A stretch of DNA of 64,000 bases from Microbacterium oxydans (GCF_000956405.1 NZ_JYIV01000015.1:1-64000); one strand, 5' to 3'. Shown: positions 51,722 to 60,402, numbered from the stretch's first letter. Numbers and translations: made by a program. Notes: generated by a model from the sequence alone, not told the origin.

Positions 51722-52403
51722 TGACCGCGGCGACCGCCTCGAACGGCAGCACCGGGTAGCGCGAGGCGGCGCCGATCTTCTCGTCGCTCGCGAGCACGAC
51801 GGTCTCGGCGCATCGGGAGGCGATCGCCCGCTTGGTGACGGCATCGTCGAGCTCGCCCGTCGTGAGACCGTGTCGCGGGTCGACGCCCGTGACGCCGACG
51901 AAGAACACATCGGCGGCGAGGTGCTGGACCGCCTCCATCGCGAGTCCTCCGCCGGCGACGAGGGAGTGCCGGGCGAGCTCGCCGCCGATCATGATCACGC
52001 GCGCGTCCGAGTGCTCGGCGACGGCGAGGGCGACGGCGGGACTCGGGGTGATGACGGTGACGTCGGTGCCGGAGGGCAGCAGCCGCGCCATCGCGAGCGT
52101 GGTGGTGCCGGCATCCAGCACGATCGTCGATCCGGGGCGGATGGTCGTGACCGCCTGGCGGGCGACCCGCTCCTTGCTCTCGGTCGCCAGGTCGTGGCGC
52201 TCACGCACCGGGCGATCGGCCGCGGCGATGGGCAGCGCGCCGCCGTATACGCGCTGGAGCCTGCCCTCCTCGGCGAGCTCGCGGAGGTCGCGGCGGATGG
52301 CGTCTTCCGATACTCCGAGTTCATCGGCCGCAGCCTTCGCCACGACCCGTCCCTCGCGGGCGAGCACGGCGAGCAGGTGGTCCTTGCGCTGAGCAGCGAG
52401 CAT
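51654..52403 (-). CDS. DeoR/GlpR family transcriptional regulator
   Basis: A 249-residue regulator with N-terminal HTH (VVAKAAADELGVSEDAIRRD LREL) and a DeoRC sensor domain (GSTIVLDAGTTTLAMARLL; FFVGVTGVDPRHGLTTGELD) that binds phosphorylated sugars. ATG 52403 has GAGGAAACG upstream; GTG 52415 is an alternative. Divergent from the DUF4406 gene, a probable target. Confidence 0.93.
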   Translation of the reverse strand: MLAAQRKDHLLAVLAREGRVVAKAAADELGVSEDAIRRDLRELAEEGRLQRVYGGALPIAAADRPVRERHDLATESKERVARQAVTTIRPGSTIVLDAGTTTLAMARLLPSGTDVTVITPSPAVALAVAEHSDARVIMIGGELARHSLVAGGGLAMEAVQHLAADVFFVGVTGVDPRHGLTTGELDDAVTKRAIASRCAETVVLASDEKIGAASRYPVLPFEAVAAVITDPLDENPLIPEVLAQLPARA

Positions 52404-52458
52404 ACGTTTCCTCACGAAGTTGCACGTTTATGCATGATTCAGACTACAGTCATCATCC

Positions 52459-52824
52459 ATGATGAAGCCACTCCTGATCCTGATCGCCGGCCCCTACCGT
52501 TCCGGCACGAACGGCGACCCCGCCCTGATCGCTCGCAATCTCGCGCGCCTGGAGGAGGCGTCCGGTCCGATCTTCCGGCTCGGCCACGTGCCGATGATCG
52601 GGGAGTGGGTCACATTGCCGGTCCTGCGCACCCTCGAACCGGGCGACTCCGGCGAGGGCGACGTCATGTACGAGACCGCCCGCCGACTGCTCCTGCACTG
52701 CGACGCGGTGCTCCGGCTGCCGGGGGAGTCGTCCGGCGCCGACAAGGACGTCGAGATCGCCCACGAGCTCGGGCTGCCCGTGTTCCGGTCGCTGGAGGAG
52801 ATCCCGGCTGCCGCGACTCCGTAG
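52459..52824 (+). CDS. DUF4406 (nucleoside 2-deoxyribosyltransferase-like) protein
   Basis: A 121-residue protein. ILIAGPYRSG opens the nucleoside-deoxyribosyltransferase-like Rossmann fold, and ESSGADKDVEIAHELGLPVF near the C-terminus is the substrate/phosphate region. The enzyme activity is unproven; it could cleave or transfer nucleosides. Divergent from a DeoR regulator, which commonly controls (deoxy)ribose metabolism. Confidence 0.82.
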   Translation: MMKPLLILIAGPYRSGTNGDPALIARNLARLEEASGPIFRLGHVPMIGEWVTLPVLRTLEPGDSGEGDVMYETARRLLLHCDAVLRLPGESSGADKDVEIAHELGLPVFRSLEEIPAAATP

Positions 52825-52833
52825 GCTGGAGGC

Positions 52834-53010
52834 ATGACCAAGAACATCTGGACCGTCCTCGGCGTCATCCTCGCCGTCGTGATCGCGTGGTGGATCGTGA
52901 GCGCCCTGTTCTCGGTCCTCGCGTTCATCTTCAAGCTCGGGATCGTCGCGGTCGTGGCCGTGGTGGTGTTCCTCGTGCTGCGAGGGATCTTCAGCCGCAG
53001 CGACGACTGA
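52834..53010 (+). CDS. small two-helix membrane protein
   Basis: A 58-residue protein: two hydrophobic helices (WTVLGVILAVVIAWWIVSAL and GIVAVVAVVVFLVL) with a basic/acidic tail FSRSDD. CTGGAGG lies 3 nt before ATG 52834, a strong ribosome site. It starts 9 nt after the DUF4406 stop and is probably co-transcribed. No family recognised. Confidence 0.7.
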   Translation: MTKNIWTVLGVILAVVIAWWIVSALFSVLAFIFKLGIVAVVAVVVFLVLRGIFSRSDD

Positions 53011-53045
53011 CGTCTACACCGCGGTTCCGGGGTCGTGTCGGCGGA

Positions 53046-53108
53046 CTTTCGAATCGCGCAAATGGTGGTGAAACGGCGTTCGAAGCAACCAGTTGCGCGA
53101 TTCGAAAG
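53046..53108. repeat. 16- to 20-bp inverted repeat, copy 2 of the dispersed element
   Basis: CTTTCGAATCGCGCAA (53046-53061) is exactly complementary to 53093-53108; one mismatch further in, the pairing continues for four more bases. Arms match copy 1 (49783-49847) almost base for base, while the loops differ. It ends 5 nt beyond the stop of the monooxygenase gene. Confidence 0.9.
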
Positions 53109-53113
53109 GGGAA

Positions 53114-54481
53114 CTAGCCGACGCGGTACCGGGCGGCGCGGTGCGTGGGCTGGACCCGGTCGCCGCGGCCGTGCAGCTTGTGGCGGAGCGTGCCGGGCAC
53201 GTACTCCTCGGGGTAGGCGCCCCGCTCCCGCAGCACCGGGATGACGTGCTCGATGACGTCCTGCCACGTGCCGGGGGTGACCGCGTAGGCGAGGTTGAAG
53301 CCGTCGATGTCGGTCTCGTCGACCCAGGACTGCAGCTCGTCGGCGATCTCGACCCCGGAGCCGACGATCGTCGGACCGAGGCCGCCGATCGCGTTGTGGC
53401 GGCCGAAGTCGCCCACCGTCCACTCGCGACCGAGATCGGCCTCCTCCTTGAGGTGCTGCAGCACGGACTGGATCGCGTTCGACTCGACGTTCCCGACCGG
53501 CTCGTCCTCGGCGTACTGCGACAGGTCGACGCCCATCCACCCCGACATGAAGGTGAGCGCCCCCTCCGGGCTCGCGTAGGAGAGGTACTCGGCGTGCTTC
53601 GCAGTGGCCTCCTCGCTCGTCGCCGCGGTGATCACCGTCAGCAGCGTGTAGATGCGGGCGTCGTAGCGATCGCGCCCCGCGGCCTCGAGAGCGTCCCTGA
53701 TGCGCTTCACCGTCCCGGCGAGCACCTCTTTCGAGGGCGCTGCGACGAAGATGGCCTCGGCGTTCTCGGCCGCGAACCGCACCCCGCGCGGGCTCGCGCC
53801 GGCCTGGTAGATCACCGGGGTGCGCTGCGGCGACGGCTCCGAGATGTGGATGCCGGGTACGGAGAAGTGCTTCCCCTCGTGCCGGATCGGGTGCACCTTC
53901 GACGGGTCGGTGAAGATGCCGCGCTCGCGGTCCTCCACCACCGCGTCGTCCTCCCACGAGCCCTCCCAGAGCTTGTAGAGCACCTCGACGTACTCGTCCG
54001 CGTGGTCGTAGCGGTCGTCGTGGGCGAGCTGGTCCTCCTGACCCATGTTGCGGGCGGCGCTGGGCAGATACCCGGTCACGACGTTCCAGCCGACGCGGCC
54101 CTGCGTGAGATGGTCGAGCGTGCTGAGTCGTCGAGCGAACGGGTAGGGGTGCTCGAACGCGGTGCCGGCCGTGACGCCGAACCCCAGATGCTCGGTCACC
54201 GCGGCCATCGCGCTGACCAGGAGGATCGGGTCGTTCACCGGCACCTGGGCGCCGTTGCGGATGGCGGCCTCGTTCGTGCCGCCGTAGACGTCGTAGGTGC
54301 CCAGGACGTCGGCGATGAAGATGCCGTCGAAGGTCGCGCTCTCCAGCAGCCTGGCCAGGTCGGTCCAGTACGAGAGGGTGTTGTACTGCCGAGACCGGTC
54401 GTCGGGGTGGCGCCACAGGCCGGACGACTGGTGGGCGACGCAGTTCATGTCGAAGGCGTTGAAGCGGATCTGCCGGGTCAT
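53114..54481 (-). CDS. NtaA/SnaA/DszA-type FMN-dependent monooxygenase
   Basis: A 455-residue luciferase-like monooxygenase of the NtaA/DmoA/YtnJ group, using reduced flavin to oxidise and cleave C-S or C-N bonds. Marks: FDGIFIADVLGTYDVY near the N-terminus, GRVGWNVVTGYLPSAARNMG, RTPVIYQAGASPRGVRFAAE and FNLAYAVTPGTWQDVIEHVI. ATG 54481 is preferred (GGAG upstream) over ATG 54490. Divergent from the SAHH-like gene; a flavin reductase is not nearby and may act in trans. Role in sulfur scavenging is inferred. Confidence 0.9.
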   Translation of the reverse strand: MTRQIRFNAFDMNCVAHQSSGLWRHPDDRSRQYNTLSYWTDLARLLESATFDGIFIADVLGTYDVYGGTNEAAIRNGAQVPVNDPILLVSAMAAVTEHLGFGVTAGTAFEHPYPFARRLSTLDHLTQGRVGWNVVTGYLPSAARNMGQEDQLAHDDRYDHADEYVEVLYKLWEGSWEDDAVVEDRERGIFTDPSKVHPIRHEGKHFSVPGIHISEPSPQRTPVIYQAGASPRGVRFAAENAEAIFVAAPSKEVLAGTVKRIRDALEAAGRDRYDARIYTLLTVITAATSEEATAKHAEYLSYASPEGALTFMSGWMGVDLSQYAEDEPVGNVESNAIQSVLQHLKEEADLGREWTVGDFGRHNAIGGLGPTIVGSGVEIADELQSWVDETDIDGFNLAYAVTPGTWQDVIEHVIPVLRERGAYPEEYVPGTLRHKLHGRGDRVQPTHRAARYRVG

Positions 54482-54603
54482 GGGCTCCATGAAAGGCGAA
54501 CCGCGCGCACGAATCCAGGGTCGCCGACATGCGCAGTCACATTCGGGTGCGACGGCCTCCGCTCTGGCCGTCAGCGCACCGCCGCGGGCTCTACCCTTGA
54601 CTG

Positions 54604-56061
54604 GTGACCGACGACACCCTGACCGCCCAGCGTCTGGTGCGCCGCTTCGCCCGCGAGACCAACCTGCTCGTGGCCGGCCGGGATTTCACGGTCGTCGGGA
54701 CGGATGGCGTGGCCGACGAGCTGCGTCGACTCCTGCCCGCATTCGGCGCGCATCTCGGCGACGCCGGTACCGTCGGCAGCGGGGTGGTCTTCGCGCCGGG
54801 TTCGACGCCCGAGATCCTGCTCGACGGCAAGGCTCTCCCGGCGCGCGAGACGGCACGCGACCGCGTCGACGCGGCAGGACGCCACATGTCCGTCTCCACC
54901 GATCGCGCGCGACGCCTGCGCGAGGCCGGCACAGTGGAGGGGGTGCGGATCGGCATCGCGATGGTGCTGGAGCCCAAGACCGCCCAGCTCGCCCTGCTGC
55001 TGCGCGATGCCGGAGCGACGGTCGCCGTCTACGCCCATCCGGACGAGATCGACGTCGAGGTCGCCGAGGTGCTGCGATCCCGTGGAATCCCCGTCGACGG
55101 CGACCCCGCCCTGTCGGGAGCTGCCGAGCGCGCCGCCGCCGTGGCCTTCCTGCGCCGCGGCTTCGACCTGCTGCTCGACGACGGTTCGCACCTGATCCGC
55201 CTCGCCCACGAGGAGGGGATCGTGGCCGGACTGCGCGGCGCGGCCGAGGAGACCACGAGCGGCCTCACTCCCCTGCGGCTCATGGAGCGCGACGGAGTGC
55301 TCGAGATCCCGGTCATCGCGGTGAACGACGCCCTGACCAAGACATCCTTCGACAACCGCTACGGCACCGGTCAGTCCTGCGTGTTCGCGATCGCCGATGC
55401 CCTGGACGACGCCGGCATCGATCTCCGCGACCAGCCGGCCGTGGTCGTGGGCTACGGACCCGTCGGAGAGGGCGTCGCCGCCCACCTGCGGGCACTCGGT
55501 GTGCAGGTCGGCGTCACAGAGACCGACCCGGTGCGAGCGCTTCGGGCCGCGCACGACGGCTACCGGATCGGGCGGCTGCACGACCTCGCCCCCGGAGCGC
55601 TCGTCGTCTCGGCCACCGGTGCGCCGCACACGGTCGATGCGGAGGTGGTGCGCACGGCGGCGATCGTCGCGGTCGCCGGCGGTGTTCCGCACGAGGTCGA
55701 CCTCGATGTGTCGACGCTGCAGCCGTACGAGGGAGCGGATGGGAAGGTATCACCCTTCGTCGAGCGTGCGGGAGGCGGCGCGCTCGTGATCGCCAGGGCC
55801 GGATGCGTGAACCTCTCAGCCGGCGAGGGCAACCCGATCGAGATCATGGACCTGTCGTTCGCCGTGCAGCTGTACGCCGTCGAGCACCTGCTCTCTCGCG
55901 CGCTGCCCGCCGGAGTCCACGCTCTCCCCGCCGAGGCAGACACCGCCATCGGCACGGCCGCTCTCGCCCTGCGCGGAGAGCGCATCGACCAGCGCAGCTC
56001 CGCCCAGATCGACGCGCAGCGCGAATGGCGCTCGCCGCGTTTCCGAGGAGAGTCCGCATGA
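54604..56061 (+). CDS. adenosylhomocysteinase-like NAD-binding protein
   Basis: A 485-residue protein with the S-adenosylhomocysteine hydrolase fold. The NAD motif VVVGYGPVGEG lies at about 280-290. Catalytic-type residues Glu (EETTSG, 215-216), Lys246 and Asp250 (LTKTSFDN) are kept. By eye, the His of the LHM motif aligns with Val121 (IAMVLEP) and the His of the IGHFD motif is lost (VAGGVPHEVDL). The C-terminal KPxHYRY is missing. It is probably not housekeeping AhcY but a divergent relative with a different substrate. GTG 54604; overlaps the deaminase-type gene by 4 nt. Confidence 0.85.
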   Translation: MTDDTLTAQRLVRRFARETNLLVAGRDFTVVGTDGVADELRRLLPAFGAHLGDAGTVGSGVVFAPGSTPEILLDGKALPARETARDRVDAAGRHMSVSTDRARRLREAGTVEGVRIGIAMVLEPKTAQLALLLRDAGATVAVYAHPDEIDVEVAEVLRSRGIPVDGDPALSGAAERAAAVAFLRRGFDLLLDDGSHLIRLAHEEGIVAGLRGAAEETTSGLTPLRLMERDGVLEIPVIAVNDALTKTSFDNRYGTGQSCVFAIADALDDAGIDLRDQPAVVVGYGPVGEGVAAHLRALGVQVGVTETDPVRALRAAHDGYRIGRLHDLAPGALVVSATGAPHTVDAEVVRTAAIVAVAGGVPHEVDLDVSTLQPYEGADGKVSPFVERAGGGALVIARAGCVNLSAGEGNPIEIMDLSFAVQLYAVEHLLSRALPAGVHALPAEADTAIGTAALALRGERIDQRSSAQIDAQREWRSPRFRGESA

Positions 56062-57353
56062 CCGCCGTGACCGTCTACTCCGCGGGGCTCGTCGTGCCGA
56101 TCACCGCACCGCCGATCGTCGACGGTGCAGTCGCCGTGCGCGACGGCCGGATCATGCACGTCGGCGAACGCGAGTGGGTGCTGCGGTCGCTGTCCGAGCG
56201 CGGCATCGACGCGGAAGAGGTGCACTGGGACGGCGTCCTCACCCCCGGTCTCGTGAACGCGCACACCCACCTGCAGTACACGGGCATGGCCTCGGTCGGG
56301 CGCGGGCAGTACGACGGCTTCGACGACTGGGTGCGGGCGTTCGATCCGGTCTACGAAGGTGGTCGTGACTGGGCGGCGGACGCGGCCGACGGTGCCGCAC
56401 AGGCGCTGCGTTTCGGCACGACGGCGGTGGCGGATGTCGTGACCGACAGGGCGGCCGCGACCGCATTGCACGACGCCCGCCTGCACGGCATCACCTACTG
56501 GGAGGTGATGAGCTGGACCAACGCCGACTGGGCCCGTACCGGGCGGGAGCAGGTGGAGCAGGCGCTCGACGCGCTGCCGACGCCGCCGGGGACGGGCCTC
56601 TCGCCCCACGCTCCCTATTCGCTCGACATCGAGCCGCTGCTGGAGATTCCCGACATCGTGCGCGAGCGCGGCGGACGCATCCACATCCATCTCGGCGAGG
56701 CCGCGTTCGAGAGCGAGTTCGCGCACGAGCACCCGCAGGCCTGGCACACCGCGGGGCTCGCCAGCTTCCAGGAGCTGCGCAAGGCCGGATTCGGCACCAG
56801 CGCCACCGAGTTCGTCGATCAGCTCGGCGTGCTCGGACCGGACTGCCACATCGCGCACGGGGTGTACATGAGCGCCAGGGACCGTGCCATCCTCCGGGAG
56901 CGCCGCACCACCGTGGCGCTGTGCCCGCGATCGAACGCCGTCATCGGGCTCGAGGAACCCCCGATCGCCGCGTACCTGCGCGAGGGCAGCCCGATCGCCG
57001 TCGGCACCGACTCGCTGTCGTCGAGCCCCTCGCTCGATGTGCTGGCCGACGTGGCCGAGCTCGCGCGCATCGCCCGCTCGCAGGGATACACCGACCGCGA
57101 TCTGCACGCCCGCCTGCTGGGTGCGGCGACCCTCGGAGGGGCGCACGCCATGGGGATCGACGTCGGCCCCGACCGCACCGGGTACCTCGCGGTGGGGGCG
57201 CTCGCCGACCTCACGTTCTTCGATGTCCCGGCCGGCCCCGACGCCGTGGTCGAACTCGTCGAGCACGGGGCCGGCCGCGCCGCCGCCACGGTCATCTCCG
57301 GCGAGGTCCGCTACGCCGTCGATTCGTTCCCCCGTGCAGCGGCCACCCCTTGA
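56058..57353 (+). CDS. amidohydrolase (nucleoside/SAH deaminase type)
   Basis: A 431-residue metal-dependent amidohydrolase. Ligands are NAHTHLQ (His69, His71), IHIHLGE, CHIAHG and VGTDSLSSSPSLDV (Asp), all intact, matching the MTA/SAH deaminase and chlorohydrolase group. It likely deaminates an adenosine-like or related purine compound. Its ATG overlaps the stop of the SAHH-like gene, which strongly suggests a joint pathway: deamination of SAH-type compounds and hydrolysis of the product. Confidence 0.88.
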   Translation: MTAVTVYSAGLVVPITAPPIVDGAVAVRDGRIMHVGEREWVLRSLSERGIDAEEVHWDGVLTPGLVNAHTHLQYTGMASVGRGQYDGFDDWVRAFDPVYEGGRDWAADAADGAAQALRFGTTAVADVVTDRAAATALHDARLHGITYWEVMSWTNADWARTGREQVEQALDALPTPPGTGLSPHAPYSLDIEPLLEIPDIVRERGGRIHIHLGEAAFESEFAHEHPQAWHTAGLASFQELRKAGFGTSATEFVDQLGVLGPDCHIAHGVYMSARDRAILRERRTTVALCPRSNAVIGLEEPPIAAYLREGSPIAVGTDSLSSSPSLDVLADVAELARIARSQGYTDRDLHARLLGAATLGGAHAMGIDVGPDRTGYLAVGALADLTFFDVPAGPDAVVELVEHGAGRAAATVISGEVRYAVDSFPRAAATP

Positions 57354-57355
57354 TC

Positions 57356-57415
57356 GCTCCCGTCGCACTTTCTGTCGCTCCAGCCCGCTGAAGCGACAGA
57401 AAGTGCGACGGGAGC
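57356..57415. repeat. 24-bp perfect inverted repeat
   Basis: The left arm (57356-57379, starting GCTCCCGTCGCACTTTCTGT) is exactly complementary to 57392-57415 with a 12-nt loop. It begins 3 nt after the amidohydrolase stop and may terminate or attenuate transcription before the cupin gene. Confidence 0.9.
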
Positions 57416-57445
57416 ACTCATCTTCCCCGAAACCGGAGCATCCGC

Positions 57446-57874
57446 ATGACACAGCGCCCCGCCACCGCCGAGCGGCTCGACCTCGCCCCGCACCCCGAGG
57501 GCGGCTGGTTCCGTCGCACCTGGACGAGCCCGCTTCCCGTCGAGACGCCGAACGGCCCGCGCCCGGCGGCCACCTGCATCCACTACCTGCTGCTGCCGTC
57601 GGAGCGGAGTGCGTGGCACGTCGTGACCAGTGACGAGCTGTGGCTGTGGCACGGTCCAGGGAGGCTCGAACTGAGCCTCGGCGGAGACGGCGCTGAGCCC
57701 GGGACGGCGACTACGGTGGTGCTCGGCCCCGACGACGCGGCGCAGGTGCTCGTGCCCGCCGGAGTCTGGCAGGCCGCGCGACCGCTCGACGCCGACGAGG
57801 TGCTGGTGTCGTGCTTCGTGTCCCCAGGTTTCGACTTCGCCGATTGGCGACTCGCCGCATCGCCTACTCTGTAG
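57446..57874 (+). CDS. cupin (DUF985) protein
   Basis: A 142-residue cupin_5 protein: LAPHPEGGWFRRTW is the family opening and HYLLLPSERSAWHVVTSDEL holds part of the barrel and metal site. Function not established for the family. In line with the deaminase and the ABC transporter, so it may take part in the same pathway. Confidence 0.88.
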   Translation: MTQRPATAERLDLAPHPEGGWFRRTWTSPLPVETPNGPRPAATCIHYLLLPSERSAWHVVTSDELWLWHGPGRLELSLGGDGAEPGTATTVVLGPDDAAQVLVPAGVWQAARPLDADEVLVSCFVSPGFDFADWRLAASPTL

Positions 57875-57953
57875 AGGCAGACCCGTCTGGATTCCCGGCG
57901 GACCCGCCCTGCCCCGCGCTCTCCTCCCTACCCTTCTTCGTCCAGGAGTCATC

Positions 57954-58805
57954 GTGCCCTTCGCCCTCTCCCTCCGCCGCGCAGCCGCCGTCACCGCTGC
58001 GGCCGCCGCCATCGCGCTCACTCTCTCCGCGTGCACCGCGCCGTCCACGGACTCCGGCAGCGGAGACGGGTCGGGCCTTCCGACCGTGACCGAGGGCAAG
58101 CTCACCATCGCCACCGGCGAGCCCAACTACGAGCCGTGGTTCGTCGACGACGACCCCTCCAACGGCAAGGGCTTCGAGGGTGCGGTCGCCAACGCCGTCG
58201 CCGAGCAGCTCGGGTACGCGGCCGACGACATCGTCTGGGTGCGCACCACCTTCGACGGCGCCATCGCTCCCGGCCCCAAGGACTGGGACATCAACCTGCA
58301 GCAGTTCTCCATCACCGACGACCGCAAGAAGGCCGTCGACTTCTCGTCGCCGTACTACACGACCACGCAGGCCGTCGTGGCGGTGGGTGACTCGCCCGCC
58401 GCATCGGCGACCACGATCGACGAGCTCAAGGCCACCAAGGTCGGCGTCGCCAGCGGCACCACGAGCTACACGGTCGCGAAGGCTCAGCTCGGCGAAGGCA
58501 ACCTCAGCGTCTTCAACTCGGTCGACGACGTCGTGCTCGCGCTCAAGGGCGGTCAGATCGACGCCATGATCACCGACCTCCCCGGGGCCTTCTACGTCGT
58601 CGGGGCTCAGCTCGACGACGGCGTGGTCACCGGACAGTTCGCCGACGCGAACGGCGGAGACGAGTTCGGCATCGTGCTGCCCAAGGGCTCCGCCCTCACG
58701 GCCGACGTCACCAAGGCGGTCGACGCACTGCGCGACAACGGCACGCTCGACGAGCTGCAGCAGAAGTGGCTCAGCGACGCGGTCGACGTCCCCGTCCTGA
58801 AATGA
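57954..58805 (+). CDS. polar amino-acid ABC transporter substrate-binding lipoprotein
   Basis: A 283-residue family-3 solute-binding protein. The signal peptide ends in a LTLSA-C lipobox (Cys near residue 27). The core shows YEPWFVDDDPSNGKGFEGAV, WDINLQQFSITDDRKKAVDF and ATKVGVASGTTSYTV. GTG 57954 with CCAGGAG upstream. First of a three-gene importer; the ligand is probably an amino acid or derivative such as a modified cysteine. Confidence 0.92.
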   Translation: MPFALSLRRAAAVTAAAAAIALTLSACTAPSTDSGSGDGSGLPTVTEGKLTIATGEPNYEPWFVDDDPSNGKGFEGAVANAVAEQLGYAADDIVWVRTTFDGAIAPGPKDWDINLQQFSITDDRKKAVDFSSPYYTTTQAVVAVGDSPAASATTIDELKATKVGVASGTTSYTVAKAQLGEGNLSVFNSVDDVVLALKGGQIDAMITDLPGAFYVVGAQLDDGVVTGQFADANGGDEFGIVLPKGSALTADVTKAVDALRDNGTLDELQQKWLSDAVDVPVLK

Positions 58806-59668
58806 CCTCGACCTCCGTCGACGCGGAGTGGCAGCCGAGCGAGCTCGAGCTGTCACGCCGCGCTCTGCGGCGCCGGGCCACCACGCGCTCGGTCCTGATC
58901 GCCTTCGGCAGCAGCCTCGCGCTCGCCGTGGTGCTGATCGTCGTCGTCGTCAACACCCCCGGTTGGGCGATCGTCAGCCAGACGTTCTTCGACCCGCAGG
59001 TGGCACTCCAGAGCATCGGCCCGACCTTCCAGGGGCTGCTCGTCAACCTGCTCGTGCTCGTCATCGCCGTGGTGTGCGTCGCGATCCTCGGCACGCTCCT
59101 GGCCACTCTGCGCTCCCTGCGCGGTCCTGTGTTCTTCCCGTTGCGGGCGCTCGCGGCGGCGTACACCGACTTCTTCCGCGGTATCCCGCTGCTCATCGTG
59201 CTGTACCTCGTGGGCTTCGGCATCCCCGCGCTCGGGATCTTCCCGCGCATGCCCGCGATGTTCTGGGGCACGATCGCCCTGGTGCTCACCTACTCCGCGT
59301 ACGTCGCCGAGGTGCTCAGGGCCGGCATGGAGGCGGTGCACCCCTCGCAGCGCATCGCGGCGCGCTCGCTCGGACTCACGCACGGGCAGACGTTGCGGAT
59401 CGTCGTGATCCCGCAGGGTGTCCGCAAGGTCGTGCCCGCACTCATGAACGACTTCGTGTCGATGCAGAAGGACGTGGGTCTGATCTCCGTCCTCGGCGCG
59501 GTCGATGCCGTCAGGGCCGCGCAGCTGATGGTCGCCGAGACCTACAACTTCACCCCCTACGTCGTGGCCGGTCTCATGTTCATCGTGCTGAGCTGGCCGA
59601 TGATCCGCCTGACGGATGTGGTCACGGCGCGTCTGAACAAGCGCGAGCAGGCCGGAGGAGTCGTATGA
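58802..59668 (+). CDS. polar amino-acid ABC transporter permease
   Basis: A 288-residue permease of the HisM/GlnP type with a polar N-terminal arm, TM helices from about residue 30, and the EAA loop RIAARSLGLTHGQTLRIVVI. FRGIPLLIVLYLVGFG is the family signature. Overlaps the binding-protein stop by 4 nt and the ATPase start by 4 nt. Confidence 0.93.
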   Translation: MTSTSVDAEWQPSELELSRRALRRRATTRSVLIAFGSSLALAVVLIVVVVNTPGWAIVSQTFFDPQVALQSIGPTFQGLLVNLLVLVIAVVCVAILGTLLATLRSLRGPVFFPLRALAAAYTDFFRGIPLLIVLYLVGFGIPALGIFPRMPAMFWGTIALVLTYSAYVAEVLRAGMEAVHPSQRIAARSLGLTHGQTLRIVVIPQGVRKVVPALMNDFVSMQKDVGLISVLGAVDAVRAAQLMVAETYNFTPYVVAGLMFIVLSWPMIRLTDVVTARLNKREQAGGVV

Positions 59669-60402
59669 GCGTGCCCGTGATCGAGGCCAGAGGTGTGCGC
59701 AAGCGCTTCGGTGACCACGACGTGCTGCGCGGCATCGACCTCTCGGTCGGCACACACGAGGTGGTCGTGCTGATCGGCGCATCGGGTTCGGGCAAGTCGA
59801 CGCTGCTCAAGACGATGAACCTCATCGAGGGGATCGACGACGGGCAGATCTTCCTCTCGGGGGAGGACATCACCGACCCGCGGGTGGATGCCGATGCCGT
59901 CCGCGGGCGGATCGGCGTGGTGTTCCAGCACTTCAACCTGTTCCCGCACCTCACCGTGCTCGACAACGTCACGCTCGCCGCGGTCCGCGTGCACGGGATG
60001 CGCAAGGCCGAGGCGCGGGCGAAGGCGCGTGCGCTGCTCGAGACGCTCGGGCTCGGCGCGAAGGCCGACGAGTACCCTGATCGGCTCTCGGGTGGACAGC
60101 AGCAGCGCGTGGCGATCGTGCGCGCGATCCTCACGCAGCCCGAGGTGCTGCTGCTCGACGAGATCACCAGTGCGCTCGACCCGCAGCTGGTCGGCGAGGT
60201 GCTCGACCTGGTGCGAGAGCTGAAGGTGCAGGGCGCCACGATCGTGATGGCCACGCACGAGATGTCCTTCGCGCGTGAGGTGGCCGATCGCATCGTGTTC
60301 CTCGAGCACGGCGTGGTCGTCGAAGAGGGTCCGCCCTCGCAGGTGTTCGACGCCCCGCAGCAGGCCGCCACGGCGGAGTTCCTGGCCCGCGTGCAGCACT
60401 GA
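59665..60402 (+). CDS. polar amino-acid ABC transporter ATP-binding protein
   Basis: A 245-residue ATPase close to GlnQ/HisP: Walker A GASGSGKST, QHFNLFPHLTVLDN Q-loop, LSGGQQQR signature, LLLDEITSALDP Walker B, HEMSFAREVADR. The Ile-Thr in DEITSALD replaces the usual Pro-Thr/Pro-Ser, a minor variation. Completes the importer. Confidence 0.94.
   Translation: MSVPVIEARGVRKRFGDHDVLRGIDLSVGTHEVVVLIGASGSGKSTLLKTMNLIEGIDDGQIFLSGEDITDPRVDADAVRGRIGVVFQHFNLFPHLTVLDNVTLAAVRVHGMRKAEARAKARALLETLGLGAKADEYPDRLSGGQQQRVAIVRAILTQPEVLLLDEITSALDPQLVGEVLDLVRELKVQGATIVMATHEMSFAREVADRIVFLEHGVVVEEGPPSQVFDAPQQAATAEFLARVQH

Noticed and set aside
52494..54530. Long minus-strand frame across the DUF4406 and monooxygenase genes
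   Set aside because: Shadow of real genes in another frame; Arg/Gly/Pro-rich with no domain pattern.
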